The notes: generated by a model not told the origin, from the letters alone. A stretch of DNA of 35,049 bases from Chloroflexota bacterium (GCA_029782215.1 JAKOVD010000029.1:1-35049); one strand, 5' to 3'. Counted from the first letter of the stretch, positions 15,640 through 25,374 are shown. Made by a program: numbers and translations.

Positions 15640-15665
15640 GCACGGCGCTGCCCGTGCTCGTTTTT
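15640..15665 (+). terminator. Terminator/attenuator-like hairpin in the hox leader
   Basis: GCACGG and CCGTGC form a 6-bp stem with a 6-base loop, followed by TCG and TTTTT. It lies about 50 bases upstream of hoxE and downstream of the predicted promoter, so it could attenuate hox transcription. If the true promoter lies downstream, it would be a simple terminator. Confidence 0.5.
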
Positions 15666-15713
15666 CGTCACCCCCTTTTCTCACCGAGTCATTGTGCTCA
15701 GGAGACATTATCG

Positions 15714-16298
15714 ATGGTTGCAACGAAGCCGAGAACCACGGCCAAAGCGCCGCCGGAACATCCTAGTGGTGATCCGCGCTTTGCACTGATCGATCGCACC
15801 CTTAAACGCCTGCGCTTCCAGCAAGACGCCCTCATCGAGGTGCTGCACACAGCCCAGGAGGCTTTTGGCTTCCTCGATGAAGATCTGCTGATCTATGTCG
15901 CCCGGCAACTCAAGCTTCCGCTGAGCTGGGTGTACGGCGTCGCCACCTTTTATCACTTCTTCTCGCTCAAGCCGCAGGGCGAGCACAACTGCATCGTCTG
16001 CATGGGCACGGCGTGTTACGTCAAGCGCGCGGCCGAGATCGTGTCGGCCCTGCAGGCCCACTACGGCATTGAACCCGGCAAGACGACGCCCGATGGCAAG
16101 CTGAGCCTGCTGTCGGCCCGCTGCCTGGGGAGCTGCGGCCTTGCCCCTGTCATCGTCCTCGATGGGCAGGTCCTGGGCCAGGAAACGCCTGAGTCGACCC
16201 TGAACGCCGTCCAGGCCCGCCTCAGCGGTGGCAACGGCGCCAGCGCCGCGGCCGCGGCGCCCAAATCGCTGGTCAGCATGGAGGAGGTGGACGAATGA
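15714..16298 (+). CDS. hoxE: NAD-linked hydrogenase diaphorase subunit HoxE
   Basis: HoxE (194 residues) is a NuoE-like thioredoxin-fold [2Fe-2S] protein of the cytoplasmic bidirectional hydrogenase. Four ligands are visible: C96-x4-C101 in [11 protein letters not shown] and C137-x3-C141 in [10 protein letters not shown]. The helical N-terminal part ([18 protein letters not shown]) matches the HoxE/NuoE family. It probably relays electrons between HoxF/HoxU and outside partners. ATG 15714 follows CAGGAGA at good spacing. The frame continues upstream, but through the leader hairpin. The C-terminus has an alanine-rich linker. Its stop overlaps the hoxF start in ATGA. A HoxE subunit makes this the five-subunit form of group 3d. 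Confidence 0.93.
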   Translation: MVATKPRTTAKAPPEHPSGDPRFALIDRTLKRLRFQQDALIEVLHTAQEAFGFLDEDLLIYVARQLKLPLSWVYGVATFYHFFSLKPQGEHNCIVCMGTACYVKRAAEIVSALQAHYGIEPGKTTPDGKLSLLSARCLGSCGLAPVIVLDGQVLGQETPESTLNAVQARLSGGNGASAAAAAPKSLVSMEEVDE

Positions 16299-18010
16299 AC
16301 CGCGCCGACCTGCAGGCACTGGCGGACAAGGAACTCGAACGCCAGAGCAAGTATCGCTGCCGGCTGCTTTGCTGCGCCAGCACACCCTGTCTTTCGTCCG
16401 GCGCCACGGCCGTGATCGAAGCCCTCGAACAGTCGATCAAAGAGCAAAAACTGGACGCCGAGGTGGCCGTGGTCGCCACCGGCTGCATGGGACCCTGCAG
16501 CCGCGGCCCCGTTGTGACCGTCCAGGTCCAGGGTGAAGCCGATGTCGTGTACGAGCACGTGACCGCCGAAACGGCGCAGCAGATCGTCGCCGACCACGTC
16601 GGCGCCAACAAGCCAGTCGCAAACAAGATGCTCCCCGCCGAGCTTCCCTTCTTCACCAAGCAGACCAAGATCGTGCTGGCGAACAGCGGCCAGATCGACC
16701 CCGAACGACTGGAGGACTACGTCGCCCGCGGCGGCTATGCCGCCCTGGCCTACGTCCTGCGTGAGATGACCCCGGAGCAGGTCACCGCCGAGGTGACCCG
16801 CAGCGGCCTGCGCGGCCGCGGCGGCGCCGGCTACCCCACCGGCCTGAAATGGGACCTGGTGCGCAAGGCCCCGGGCGAGAAGAAATACGTGATCGCCAAC
16901 GGCGACGAAGGCGATCCCGGCGCCTACATGGATCGCACCCTGATGGAGTCGGACCCGCACCGCGTCCTCGAGGGCATGGCCATCGCCGGCTATGCTGTTG
17001 GCGCCGACCAGGGCTTCATCTACGTGCGCGGCGAATACCCGATCGCGGCCAAGCGCCTCGAGAAGGCCATTCGCGCCGCTGAACGCCGCGGCTTGCTGGG
17101 CAACCGCATCCTGGACAGCACCTTCCAGTTCCGCATTGATATCCGCATCGGCGCCGGCGCCTTTGTTTGCGGCGAGGAAACGGCCCTGATGGCCTCGATC
17201 ATGGGCCGCCGCGGCCAGCCTGTGCCGCGGCCTCCCTACCCGGCGCAGAGCGGCCTGTGGGGCTGTCCCACCCTGATCAACAACGTGGAGACCTTCGGCA
17301 GCATCGTGCCCATCATCGAGAACGGCGCCGAGTGGTACGCCGGCATCGGCACGGCCAAGAGCAGGGGCACCAAGATCTTCGCCCTGGCCGGCAACGTCGA
17401 GAACACCGGCCTCATCGAGGTACCGATGGGCATCTCCCTGCGCGAGATCGTCTACGAGATCGGCGGCGGCATACCGGGCGGCCGCGCCTTCAAGGCTGCC
17501 CAAACCGGCGGCCCCAGCGGCGGCTGCATTCCCGCCGAACACCTGGATACGCCGATGGACTATGAAAGCCTGAAGGCCCTGGGCTCGATCATGGGATCGG
17601 GCGGTCTGATCGTCATGGACGATCAGAGCTGCATGCCCGATGTCGCCAAGTTCTTTATGGAGTTCTGCATGGACGAGAGCTGCGGCAAGTGCGCCCCCTG
17701 CCGCGTGGGCACCGTGCAGATGCATCGCATTCTTGAGCGCGTCACCAACGGCAGCGCCACCATGGCCGACATTGACACCCTGCAGGAGCTTTGTGTCATG
17801 GTCCGTGAAACCAGCCTCTGCGGGCTGGGCCAGTCGGCGCCCAATCCGGTGCTGAGCACGCTGCGCTACTTCCGCCAGGAGTACGAAGAGCATATCCAGG
17901 ACCGCAAGTGCGCCGCCGGCGTCTGTGACATGAAGGAAGTGCCAGTGATGGAATTGCTCGAGGTGCTGCCCCAACGCATCCAGGCTGAGTATCCGGAGGT
18001 GATCTCATGA
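16295..18010 (+). CDS. hoxF: NAD-linked hydrogenase diaphorase subunit HoxF
   Basis: HoxF (571 residues) carries the FMN and NAD(H) sites of the diaphorase. An N-terminal thioredoxin-like [2Fe-2S] domain (C27, C32, C64, C68) is fused to a NuoF-like body. The FMN loop [13 protein letters not shown] is at 174-186, the dinucleotide motif [16 protein letters not shown] at 286-301, and the [4Fe-4S] ligands are CGKCAPC (C463, C466, C469) plus C509 in SLCGLG. All expected cofactor residues are present and the length is normal, so the subunit looks functional. It overlaps hoxE and hoxU by 4 bp each. Confidence 0.96.
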   Translation: MNRADLQALADKELERQSKYRCRLLCCASTPCLSSGATAVIEALEQSIKEQKLDAEVAVVATGCMGPCSRGPVVTVQVQGEADVVYEHVTAETAQQIVADHVGANKPVANKMLPAELPFFTKQTKIVLANSGQIDPERLEDYVARGGYAALAYVLREMTPEQVTAEVTRSGLRGRGGAGYPTGLKWDLVRKAPGEKKYVIANGDEGDPGAYMDRTLMESDPHRVLEGMAIAGYAVGADQGFIYVRGEYPIAAKRLEKAIRAAERRGLLGNRILDSTFQFRIDIRIGAGAFVCGEETALMASIMGRRGQPVPRPPYPAQSGLWGCPTLINNVETFGSIVPIIENGAEWYAGIGTAKSRGTKIFALAGNVENTGLIEVPMGISLREIVYEIGGGIPGGRAFKAAQTGGPSGGCIPAEHLDTPMDYESLKALGSIMGSGGLIVMDDQSCMPDVAKFFMEFCMDESCGKCAPCRVGTVQMHRILERVTNGSATMADIDTLQELCVMVRETSLCGLGQSAPNPVLSTLRYFRQEYEEHIQDRKCAAGVCDMKEVPVMELLEVLPQRIQAEYPEVIS

Positions 18011-18753
18011 CAGTCATCACGATGACGATCAACGATGAGGTGGTGAGCGGCCGCCAGGACCAAACCCTGCTCGAGCTGATCCGGGAACAAGGGATCGACA
18101 TCCCGACACTTTGCCATCTGGATGGCTTGACGGAGCGCGGCGGCTGCCGTCTGTGCCTGGTCGAGGTCAAGGACACCAACCGCCTGATGCCGGCCTGCAC
18201 CACTGCCGTTCAGGAAGGACTCTCGATCTACACGCACAGCGAGCGACTGATCAAGTACCGCCGCATGATCCTGGAGCTCCTCTTCAGCGAGCGCAACCAT
18301 GTCTGCGCCGTGTGCGTGATGAACGGCCGTTGCGAGCTGCAGAGCGAGGCCGCCGCCATCGGCATGACCAGCGTGCGCTACGACTACCTCTGCCCCGACC
18401 TCAGCCTCGACGCCAGCCACGACCGCTACATCATCGACCATAACCGCTGCATCCTCTGCACGCGCTGCGTGCGGGTCTGCGACGAGGTGGAAGGCGCCCA
18501 CACCTGGGACGTCATGGGCCGCGGCATCAACAGCCGCGTCATCACCGACCTGAGCCAGCCCTGGGGCACCAGCCAGAGCTGCACGAGCTGCGGTAAGTGC
18601 GTCCAGGTCTGCCCCACGGGCGCCCTGCACACCAAGGGCTCCACCGTGGCGGAGATGCGCAAACGCCACGACTTCCTGCAGTGGATTCTCGACGGACGCG
18701 AAAAGAAAGAGTGGTCCTACAGCAATGGCGGCAAGCCGGAGACAAAGCGATGA
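18007..18753 (+). CDS. hoxU: NAD-linked hydrogenase diaphorase subunit HoxU
   Basis: HoxU (248 residues) is the electron-transfer subunit resembling the N-terminus of NuoG. It has a plant-type [2Fe-2S] domain (C36, C47, C50, C64), a His-Cys [4Fe-4S] site in [16 protein letters not shown] (H98, C100, C103, C109) and two ferredoxin-type [4Fe-4S] sites (C148, C151, C154, C158 and C192, C195, C198, C202). Every ligand is present. It wires the HoxF flavin to the HoxY cluster. The gene is coupled on both sides by ATGA overlaps, which argues for fixed subunit ratios. Confidence 0.96.
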   Translation: MTVITMTINDEVVSGRQDQTLLELIREQGIDIPTLCHLDGLTERGGCRLCLVEVKDTNRLMPACTTAVQEGLSIYTHSERLIKYRRMILELLFSERNHVCAVCVMNGRCELQSEAAAIGMTSVRYDYLCPDLSLDASHDRYIIDHNRCILCTRCVRVCDEVEGAHTWDVMGRGINSRVITDLSQPWGTSQSCTSCGKCVQVCPTGALHTKGSTVAEMRKRHDFLQWILDGREKKEWSYSNGGKPETKR

Positions 18754-19352
18754 CAACGTTACCCGCGCCCAAACAAGAAGCCAAGAGCGACAAGCCCGAC
18801 ACCGCCCCCGCACCGGCCAAGATTCGCCTGGCCACGGCCTGGTTTGGCGGCTGCTCCGGCTGCCACATGAGCTTCCTCGACATTGACGAGCGCCTTTTCG
18901 ACCTGGCGGCGGCTGTGGACCTGGTCTACAGCCCCATCGCCGATGCCAAGAACTTCCCCGAGAATGTCGATGTGGCGTTGGTCGAGGGAGCCGTGGCCAA
19001 TGTCGACCACCTGGAGCTCGCCGAGAAGATCCGCGCCCACAGCAAGATCGTGGTCAGCTTCGGCGACTGCGCCGTCACCGGCAACGTCACCAGCCTGCGC
19101 AACCGCCTGCGGGTCAACGACCTGCTGACGGAAGTCTATCGCGAGGGGCCGGGCAGCATCCCCCGGGGCGGCGAAGCCGACAAGGTGGTGCCGGCCCTGC
19201 TGCCGCGCGTCTACCCCCTGCACCAGGTCATCGCCGTCGACGCCTTTGTACCCGGCTGCCCGCCCGATCCTGACCGCATCTGGGCCGCCGTCTCGGCCCT
19301 GCTGCACGGCGAGCCGGTCGTTCTGGACGCTTCGATGCGCAAGTTCGGTTGA
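18750..19352 (+). CDS. hoxY: [NiFe] hydrogenase small subunit HoxY
   Basis: HoxY (200 residues) is the short small subunit of soluble group 3 hydrogenases. It holds only the proximal [4Fe-4S] cluster: C35 and C38 in [11 protein letters not shown]107 in FGDCAVTGN and C170 in [12 protein letters not shown] roughly 22-residue Pro/Lys/Ala-rich leader precedes the fold, and there is no twin-arginine signal, so the enzyme is cytoplasmic. ATG 18750 overlaps the hoxU stop. A longer reading of the frame from 18597 is unrelated sequence inside hoxU. hoxH starts 14 bp after the stop. Confidence 0.95.
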   Translation: MTTLPAPKQEAKSDKPDTAPAPAKIRLATAWFGGCSGCHMSFLDIDERLFDLAAAVDLVYSPIADAKNFPENVDVALVEGAVANVDHLELAEKIRAHSKIVVSFGDCAVTGNVTSLRNRLRVNDLLTEVYREGPGSIPRGGEADKVVPALLPRVYPLHQVIAVDAFVPGCPPDPDRIWAAVSALLHGEPVVLDASMRKFG

Positions 19353-19366
19353 ATGGAGAACCGCCA

Positions 19367-20800
19367 ATGACACGCACCGTTACCATTGACCCCGTTACCC
19401 GCATCGAGGGGCACGCCAAGATCACGATTCATCTCGACGACGCCGGCAAAGTGGCCGATGCCCGCTTCCATGTCGTCGAGTTCCGCGGGTTTGAGAAGTT
19501 CTGCGTTGGCCGCACGTTCTGGGAAATGCCCGGCATCACCGCACGCATCTGCGGCATCTGCCCGGTCAGCCACCTGATGGCCTCGGCCAAGGCCGGCGAT
19601 GACATTCTCGGCGTCCGCATCCCGCCCACGGCCGAAAAGCTGCGCCGGTTGATGAATTGGGGACAGATCGTCCAGAGCCACGCCCTCAGCTTCTTCCACC
19701 TCAGCGCCCCCGATCTGCTGCTCGGCATGGAGAGCGATCCCGCAGAGCGCAACATCATGGGGTTGATCCAGAAGCATCCCAACATCGCCCGCAGCGGCAT
19801 CCGCCTGCGCTCGTTCGGCCAGGAGATCATCCGGCTGCTGGGCGGACGCAGCGTCCATCCCGCCTGGACCGTGCCCGGCGGCGTGCGCGAGCCCCTGTCG
19901 GTCGCCAAGCGCGACCAGATCCGGCGCGCCCTGCCGGAGGCCTTCGAGATCTCCGAGCTGGCGCTCGACCTGCTGAAGGACAGCTACGACAAGTTCGACC
20001 GCGAGCAGGTGACCTACGGCGAGTTCCCCAGCCTGTTCCTGGGGCTGGTGACGCCGCAGGGTGGGCTCGAACACTACGACGGCCTGCTGCGCCTGGTCGA
20101 TGCCGAAGGCCGCGTGCTCGAGGAGAAGCAGCCGTCGCAGTTCCGCTCGTTCATCGGCGAAGCCGTCGAACCCTGGAGCTACCTCAAGTTCCCCTACTAT
20201 CGCCCCTTCGGCTACGAAAATGGCGGCGGCATGTACCGCGTCGGCCCGCTGGCCCGGTTGAACGTGTGCGACTATGCCGGCACTCCGCGCGCCGAGCGCG
20301 AGCTGCGCCAGTTCCGCCGCCTCTCCGACCGCAGCAAGCCGGTGCCAGGCAGCTTCCATTACCACTACGCCCGCCTGATCGAGATCCTGTTCTGTCTTGA
20401 GAAGATCGAGGAAGTGCTGGACGACACCGAGATCACCAGCGATCACATCCGTTCGCACTCGGGCGTGAACCAGCGGCGGGGCGTCGGCGTCAGCGAAGCG
20501 CCGCGCGGCACGCTCTTCCACGACTATGAAGTGGATGACGACGGCGTCCTCAAGAGCGTCAACCTCATCATCGCCACGGGCCAGAACAACCTGGCCATGA
20601 ACCGCACCGTCAAGCAGATCGCCCAGGCCTATGTCAACGGCGACGGTCTGACCGAGGGCATCATGAACCGGATCGAGCACGGCATCCGCCTGTTCGACCC
20701 CTGCCTGAGCTGTTCCACCCACGCCGTCGGGCAGATGCCGATGCATGTCCAACTGCTTGCAGCCGACGGCGCCGTCCTGGACGAACAGCTTCGGGGCTGA
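19367..20800 (+). CDS. hoxH: [NiFe] hydrogenase large subunit HoxH (group 3d)
   Basis: HoxH (477 residues) contains the Ni-Fe active site, ligated by RICGIC (C62, C65) and DPCLSC (C446, C449). The conserved [12 protein letters not shown] opens the protein. After the motif ending at H452 a 25-residue tail starting AVGQMPM remains. In this family such a tail is removed by a dedicated endoprotease after nickel insertion, and the protease gene lies next downstream. ATG 19367 follows GGAGA; an ATG at 19355 in another register and a longer in-frame start at 19349 are less likely. With HoxEFUY it forms an NAD-reducing/H2-evolving bidirectional hydrogenase. Confidence 0.96.
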   Translation: MTRTVTIDPVTRIEGHAKITIHLDDAGKVADARFHVVEFRGFEKFCVGRTFWEMPGITARICGICPVSHLMASAKAGDDILGVRIPPTAEKLRRLMNWGQIVQSHALSFFHLSAPDLLLGMESDPAERNIMGLIQKHPNIARSGIRLRSFGQEIIRLLGGRSVHPAWTVPGGVREPLSVAKRDQIRRALPEAFEISELALDLLKDSYDKFDREQVTYGEFPSLFLGLVTPQGGLEHYDGLLRLVDAEGRVLEEKQPSQFRSFIGEAVEPWSYLKFPYYRPFGYENGGGMYRVGPLARLNVCDYAGTPRAERELRQFRRLSDRSKPVPGSFHYHYARLIEILFCLEKIEEVLDDTEITSDHIRSHSGVNQRRGVGVSEAPRGTLFHDYEVDDDGVLKSVNLIIATGQNNLAMNRTVKQIAQAYVNGDGLTEGIMNRIEHGIRLFDPCLSCSTHAVGQMPMHVQLLAADGAVLDEQLRG

Positions 20801-20807
20801 GCATTCT

Positions 20808-20880
20808 ACTGCGTACTGCGTAATGCGTAATGTCTGCCGTCCAGGCGTCTTACGCACTACGCAGTACGCATTACGCAGTA
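20808..20880. repeat. TACGCAGTACGCATTACGCA-type intergenic inverted repeat
   Basis: Arms at 20808-20830 and 20850-20872 are inverted with two mismatches, made of alternating TACGCA/TGCGTA units that continue to about 20880. The block fills the gap between hoxH and hoxW. It could form a stable hairpin and lower hoxW expression relative to the structural genes. Confidence 0.6.
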
Positions 20881-20896
20881 CGTCGTACGCACCGCG

Positions 20897-21415
20897 ATGT
20901 TCCTCCTCCTGGCCTGCGGCAACGATCTGCGGCGTGATGATGGGGCGGGGCTGGCGCTGGCCGCACGCCTGGAGCCCATGCTGGCCGGCGCCGGGGAGGT
21001 GGAGCGCATCGCCGTGCAGCAGTGGACGCCGGAGCTGGCCCTGGCCATCGCCCGTCCCGACGTGCAGGCCATCGTGTTTATCGACACGCGGGTAGCAGAC
21101 AGCCACGATGCCGGGGAAAGCCACCCGCGAGGCGGCGCGGCAGGGGCAGACGAGGTCAGGGTGGAGGCGCTGGCCGGTGAGCAAGAGGCCGCCGCCACCC
21201 TGGGGCACCATGTCGATGCCGTCACCCTGCTTGCCTATGCGCGCCTCTGGCTGGAGGATCGCGAGGCGCCGCCGGCCTGGTTGGTGACAGCGCCGGGCTT
21301 CGACTTCGCTCATGGTGAGGGGTTGAGCGACGAGGTGATCGTCCGTCTGGACCGGGCCTTCCAGGCGGAGGGTGCGCTCTCCCATTTCGTAACGGTCCTC
21401 AGCGCCCTGCCGTAA
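20897..21415 (+). CDS. hoxW: Hydrogenase maturation protease HoxW
   Basis: The 172-residue protein belongs to the HycI/HybD/HoxW family, which removes the C-terminal peptide of the large subunit. GNDLRRDDGAG at residues 8-18 is the family signature and includes one nickel-sensing acidic residue (about D15). A second acidic ligand is D63 in FIDTRV, and a histidine is in LGHHVDAVT (about H104/H105). The position directly after hoxH, and the uncleaved tail predicted on HoxH, fix the substrate. No good ribosome-binding site precedes ATG 20897. The other maturation genes (hypABCDEF) are not in the window. Confidence 0.88.
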   Translation: MFLLLACGNDLRRDDGAGLALAARLEPMLAGAGEVERIAVQQWTPELALAIARPDVQAIVFIDTRVADSHDAGESHPRGGAAGADEVRVEALAGEQEAAATLGHHVDAVTLLAYARLWLEDREAPPAWLVTAPGFDFAHGEGLSDEVIVRLDRAFQAEGALSHFVTVLSALP

Positions 21416-21506
21416 GTGCGGCCCCACCAGAGCCGGGGCCTGGCACAGCCCTGTGAGCGCCTGCCGGCCGGCGAAAACTCTGGCGGTTGTGTGGCGGCGC
21501 GAATGA

Positions 21507-21536
21507 TTGCCGCGCCCCCGGCATGGCGTGTAAAAT
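21507..21536 (+). promoter_or_regulatory. Promoter for the lipid kinase-plsY operon
   Basis: TTGCCG (21507-21512), an 18-base spacer and TAAAAT (21531-21536) predict a start near 21543. The start lies downstream of the earlier in-frame ATG codons, which supports the TTG at 21589 as the true start codon. Confidence 0.55.
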
Positions 21537-21588
21537 ACTCTTCGCCATTTTGTCAGACTTCCCGACACCTCGTTCCGGAGAGCAGCGC

Positions 21589-22506
21589 TTGGACGCCATC
21601 ACCGTCATTGTCAACCCCTACGCCAACCGTGGAGACAGCCACCACCGGATCGATGCGGGCCTCCAGGCCCTTGCCACGAGCGGCCTGCAATTCAGCATCG
21701 AGCTGACAGAGTACCGCGGCCATGCCATCAAGCTGGCGGAGGCGGCCGCCCGTGCCGGCCACACGATGGTGGTGGCCGCAGGCGGCGACGGCACCGTACA
21801 CGAAGTCGCCAACGGCATCCTGAGGGCAGCGGAAGGACAAGAGGGTCCAGCGCCCACCACGCTTGGCGTCCTTCCCGTGGGCAGCGGCAATGACTTCTCC
21901 TGGGGTCTGGGGCTGCACGGCGACCTGGACGAGGCCCTGGAACGCCTGCGCAAGGGCCGCACGCGTGTCATCGACGTTGGCTATCTCGAATCAGACGTTG
22001 AGCCTCCCCGCTACTTCCTGAACATCCTGGGCGGCGGTTTCGACTCGCGCGTCAATATCGAAGCGCACAAGATGAAGCGTCTGCGCGGGTTCAGCATCTA
22101 CGCCGTGGCGCTCTTCAAGACCCTGGCCATCTACTACCGCTCACCCGTCACCACGCTGCGCTACGACGGCAAAGAATACACCTTCCCCATGCTGATGACC
22201 CTCATCGCCAACGGCCCCCGCCTGGGGGGAGGGTTCATCGCCGCACCTGATGCCATGCACGATGACGGCCTCTTCGACCTCTGCATCGTGCACAAGACTG
22301 GCCGTTTGGACATGTTGGGCATGGTGCCCAAATTCATGGCTGGCAAGCATACGAGCCACCCCAAGGTGACGATGGTGCGCACGGCTGCCCTGGAGATCGA
22401 GAGCCCCGAGGGCTTCCCTTCCCAGGCGGACGGTGAAGAGATCGGCAGCGAGGTCCGGAGGCTCAAGGCGACCATCGTGCCCCAGCGGCTGCGCGTGGTC
22501 GTATGA
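21589..22506 (+). CDS. Diacylglycerol kinase-family lipid kinase
   Basis: The 305-residue product has the DAGK catalytic domain, with the nucleotide-binding AAGGDGTVHEVANGI near residues 65-79 and GVLPVGSGNDFS about 25 residues later. Such enzymes phosphorylate diacylglycerol or related lipids, feeding phosphatidate back into phospholipid synthesis. I chose TTG 21589, which has CCGGAG at about eight bases and lies after the predicted transcription start. ATG codons at 21487 and 21523 would add a tail without similarity. The stop overlaps the plsY start by 4 bp (ATGA), so the two form a small phospholipid operon. Confidence 0.85.
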   Translation: MDAITVIVNPYANRGDSHHRIDAGLQALATSGLQFSIELTEYRGHAIKLAEAAARAGHTMVVAAGGDGTVHEVANGILRAAEGQEGPAPTTLGVLPVGSGNDFSWGLGLHGDLDEALERLRKGRTRVIDVGYLESDVEPPRYFLNILGGGFDSRVNIEAHKMKRLRGFSIYAVALFKTLAIYYRSPVTTLRYDGKEYTFPMLMTLIANGPRLGGGFIAAPDAMHDDGLFDLCIVHKTGRLDMLGMVPKFMAGKHTSHPKVTMVRTAALEIESPEGFPSQADGEEIGSEVRRLKATIVPQRLRVVV

Positions 22507-23084
22507 CCGCCCTGACCGTCTGGAACATCGTCCTGGCGATCGTTGCAGGCTATCTCATAGGGTCCTTCCCGACGGGTGTGATCGCCGCACGGGCGGTGAA
22601 CGCCCCCGACCCGCGCACATCGGGCAGCGGCCACACGGGCGGCAGCAACGTCCTGCGCCTGGCCGGCTGGCCCGCGGCCATCATCACTGCGGTGGTCGAC
22701 GCCGGCAAGGGCGTCCTGGCCGTCTGGCTGGTGCTGCAGGTGGTGGGCAACCCCTGGATCGTGCCCCTCACCGGCACGGCCGCCGTCGCCGGCCACTGCT
22801 GGCCGGTGTATACACGCTATCGAGGGGGCATGGGTGTCAGCACGGCGGCTGGCCTGGCGCTGTGGTTCTTCCCCCTGGCGATACCCATCGTCGGCGTCTT
22901 CTACTACCTCCTGCTGCGCATGCTGCGTCATCAGGCGCGGGCGGCCATGATCGCCGCCGCCCTCATCCCCCTGGTGCTGATCGTTCTGCGCGCCGGCCTC
23001 CCCGAGCTGGCGCTGGGCGTCGGGATGTCGCTGGTCCTGGTGGCGCGCTACGCCGGCGACTTCAACCGCGAGTACGAAGACTGA
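22503..23084 (+). CDS. plsY: Glycerol-3-phosphate acyltransferase PlsY-like membrane protein
   Basis: PlsY acylates glycerol-3-phosphate from acyl-phosphate in the inner membrane. The 193-residue protein has about five hydrophobic helices, YLIGSFPTGVIAAR at the first conserved site, GSGHTGGSNVLR at 41-52 and GHCWPVYTRYRGGMGVST near 97-114. Compared with the usual SGNxGxTN and GGKGV motifs, Asn is His, Thr is Ser and Lys is Met. It may therefore be a divergent paralogue with altered activity. It overlaps the lipid kinase gene, and its stop lies 10 bp from the convergent sensor kinase gene. Confidence 0.85.
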   Translation: MTALTVWNIVLAIVAGYLIGSFPTGVIAARAVNAPDPRTSGSGHTGGSNVLRLAGWPAAIITAVVDAGKGVLAVWLVLQVVGNPWIVPLTGTAAVAGHCWPVYTRYRGGMGVSTAAGLALWFFPLAIPIVGVFYYLLLRMLRHQARAAMIAAALIPLVLIVLRAGLPELALGVGMSLVLVARYAGDFNREYED

Positions 23085-23094
23085 CTACTGCGGG

Positions 23095-25374
23095 TCATTC
23101 GGCGGCTCGTTCGTTCACGCCCTCTAGTGGCCGCATCAGCACCGCCGCCAGGTCGTCCATGCCGATGGGCTTGGTCACATAATCGTCCATGCCCGCTGCC
23201 AGGCACAGCTCTCGATCCCCATCCAGGGCATTGGCGGTCATGGCAATGATGCGGGGACGCTCGCCCGCCGGCCACTGCGCACAGATACGCCGGGTGGCCT
23301 CCAGCCCATCCATTTCCGGCATCCGCACATCCATCAGGATCACATCGTACGGCCGCGCTTCCTCGGCTCGTGCCTCCACGGCCTTGACCGCATCGGCGCC
23401 ATTGGCCACGGTGTCGGCGGTATGCCCCATCTTCCTCAGCATCGCCAGCGCCACGTGTTGGTTCACGGGGCTGTCCTCGGCTAGCAGGATGCGCAGCGAT
23501 GAGGTCCCTGCCGCGTCTGCAGGCGCCGGGCGGGCCGTGCCGGCGGCGGGCGACGGCACGGCGAAAACGCTCAGGACTGCCTCCAGCAGCGCCGCGGTCC
23601 GGACGGGCTTCACCAACCGTGCTCTGAACAGACCCTCCTGAAGTTCCGTGGACATGGCGTTGAGAGGGGAAAGCAGGATCAACGGTTGAGACACGGTCGC
23701 ACGTATCGCCTTGGCCAGATCGACTCCGTTCATCTCCGGCAGCGTTAGGTCGAGGATGGCGAGGTCGAAAGCGCCGCCCCCCTGCACCCAGGCCAATGCT
23801 TCCCGCGGGGAGCCGGTCGCGCGCGGCGCCATCCCCCAATCCTTGACAAGGCGCGTGAGGACACGCAGGCTTTCGGCATTGTCATCAACAAGCAGAACTC
23901 GCCGTCCTCGCAGCCTGGGCTGCTTGCCGGCGGGCTGATCGACGGCGGCTGGACCAGGGGCAACAGCAGCCTGCACCGCGAAGTGGAAGGTCGAGCCCTG
24001 GCCGCGCACACCCTCGCTTTCGAGCCATATCCTCCCGCCCATCAACTCGGACAATCGCTTGCTGACGACAAGCCCCAACCCGGTGCCATCGTGCCTGCGG
24101 GTCATCGACGTGTCCACCTGGCTGAAAGCCTCGAGCACAAGGTCCTGTTTGTCGCGCGGAATACCGATGCCGGTGTTGCGAACAGAGAAGAGCAGGGTGC
24201 GGGTGTCTCCTTGTGCCGGCGTTTCCGCTTCTGGCGGCGCCGCCGCCACGCTGACCGCAACTTCTCCAGTCTCGGTAAACTTCACGGCGTTGGCGAGCAG
24301 ATTGACCAGAATCTGCCGGAGCCGCGTGACGTCGCCGACGATGACCGCGGGCACATCGCTGGCGATGTCACAGATCAGCTCCGATCCCTGTTCGGAGGCC
24401 TTGAGCTTGACGAAATCAACCGCCGATTCGACGCAGTCCACCAGGCCGAATGGCTGCCGCCCCAGCTCCATCTTGCCCGCTTCGATCTTCGAGAAGTCCA
24501 GGATGTCATTGATGATAGTTAGCAGCGCTGCAGCGCTGCTGCGGATCGTTTCGGTGAAATCCTGTTGGTCGGCAGTCAACGGCGTATCGATGAGGAGATC
24601 GCTCATCCCCATGATGGCGTTCATGGGGGTGCGGATCTCGTGGCTCATCGTCGCCAGGAATCCGCTCTTGGCCTGGGTGGCTGCCTCAGCGGCGGCGCGG
24701 GCCGCATGCGCCTCCTCCAACAGGCTCACGTTCTCCATGTCGATGGCGGTCTGTCGCGCCAACCCACTCAGGAAGTCAAGGTCCGCCTGGCCAAATTGGC
24801 CATCGCGGATCCACCTGTAGAGTGTCAACACCCCTACGGCCTGGCCGCGCGCCAGCAGAGGGACCGCCATCATCCCCTCGGGCTGCTCCTCCTGTTCCGG
24901 GGTGCCCTCGACGTGCACCATGCGCCAATCCTGCTGCACATCGGCGATGATCTCCGGCTCGCCGCTCGCCAGGAAGGCCCCGACAATGCCTTCGCCCAGC
25001 CTCACCGTGCGTGCGCTCAGCGCCTCCGCGTAGTCTCCCAAAGCCACCTGCACCCGGCACCTCTGCCCATCGGGATCGAGCCGGTAGAGCGCGGTCGTAA
25101 ACGCCCGGCAGACTTCGTGCGCGTGCTGGGTGGTATGCGCCATGATCGCAACCAGGTCGTGCGTCGCCGCAATCTCCTGACCGGTGAGGGCCAGCGTCGC
25201 CATCTGCTCTGCCCGGCGTTCCGCTTCCGTATAGAGGCGGGCGTTCTCAAGTGAGACGCTCAGACTGGCGGCCAGGGTTTGCAGCAAACGCAGCTCACTG
25301 TGGCCGTAGGCGTCCGGTTGGTAGCGCTGGACCGATATCACCCCGGTGACCTCGCCGCTCACCAGCAACGGCAC
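23095..25374 (-). CDS. 3' part of a frameshifted hybrid histidine kinase: GAF-HisKA-HATPase-REC-REC
   Basis: This 759-residue reading starts inside a GAF domain (GVISVQRY.. SLENARLYTEAE, about 5-50). It then has a full GAF (about 66-215), a HisKA with FLATMSHEIRTPMN (H245), an HATPase with NLLANAVKF, NTGIGI (400-405) and GTGLGL (430-435), and two receiver domains with phospho-acceptors D542 and D682 and lysines K589 and K735. GTG 25374 is only the nearest start-like codon. The frame is open back to 25437, where it meets the upstream reading that ends at 25392. Restoring one G in the GGGG run at 25434-25437 joins both into one protein of about 1,570 residues. The signal is unknown; no transmembrane segments are seen, so it is probably a cytoplasmic sensor. 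Confidence 0.88.
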   Translation of the reverse strand: MPLLVSGEVTGVISVQRYQPDAYGHSELRLLQTLAASLSVSLENARLYTEAERRAEQMATLALTGQEIAATHDLVAIMAHTTQHAHEVCRAFTTALYRLDPDGQRCRVQVALGDYAEALSARTVRLGEGIVGAFLASGEPEIIADVQQDWRMVHVEGTPEQEEQPEGMMAVPLLARGQAVGVLTLYRWIRDGQFGQADLDFLSGLARQTAIDMENVSLLEEAHAARAAAEAATQAKSGFLATMSHEIRTPMNAIMGMSDLLIDTPLTADQQDFTETIRSSAAALLTIINDILDFSKIEAGKMELGRQPFGLVDCVESAVDFVKLKASEQGSELICDIASDVPAVIVGDVTRLRQILVNLLANAVKFTETGEVAVSVAAAPPEAETPAQGDTRTLLFSVRNTGIGIPRDKQDLVLEAFSQVDTSMTRRHDGTGLGLVVSKRLSELMGGRIWLESEGVRGQGSTFHFAVQAAVAPGPAAVDQPAGKQPRLRGRRVLLVDDNAESLRVLTRLVKDWGMAPRATGSPREALAWVQGGGAFDLAILDLTLPEMNGVDLAKAIRATVSQPLILLSPLNAMSTELQEGLFRARLVKPVRTAALLEAVLSVFAVPSPAAGTARPAPADAAGTSSLRILLAEDSPVNQHVALAMLRKMGHTADTVANGADAVKAVEARAEEARPYDVILMDVRMPEMDGLEATRRICAQWPAGERPRIIAMTANALDGDRELCLAAGMDDYVTKPIGMDDLAAVLMRPLEGVNERAAE

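Noticed and set aside
16061..17974. Long minus-strand open frame opposite hoxE/hoxF
   Set aside because: It is a GC-driven antisense shadow; the plus strand has complete HoxE and HoxF cofactor motifs.
19211..21568. Long minus-strand open frame opposite hoxY/hoxH/hoxW
   Set aside because: The composition is that of a shadow frame and the sense strand carries intact hydrogenase motifs.
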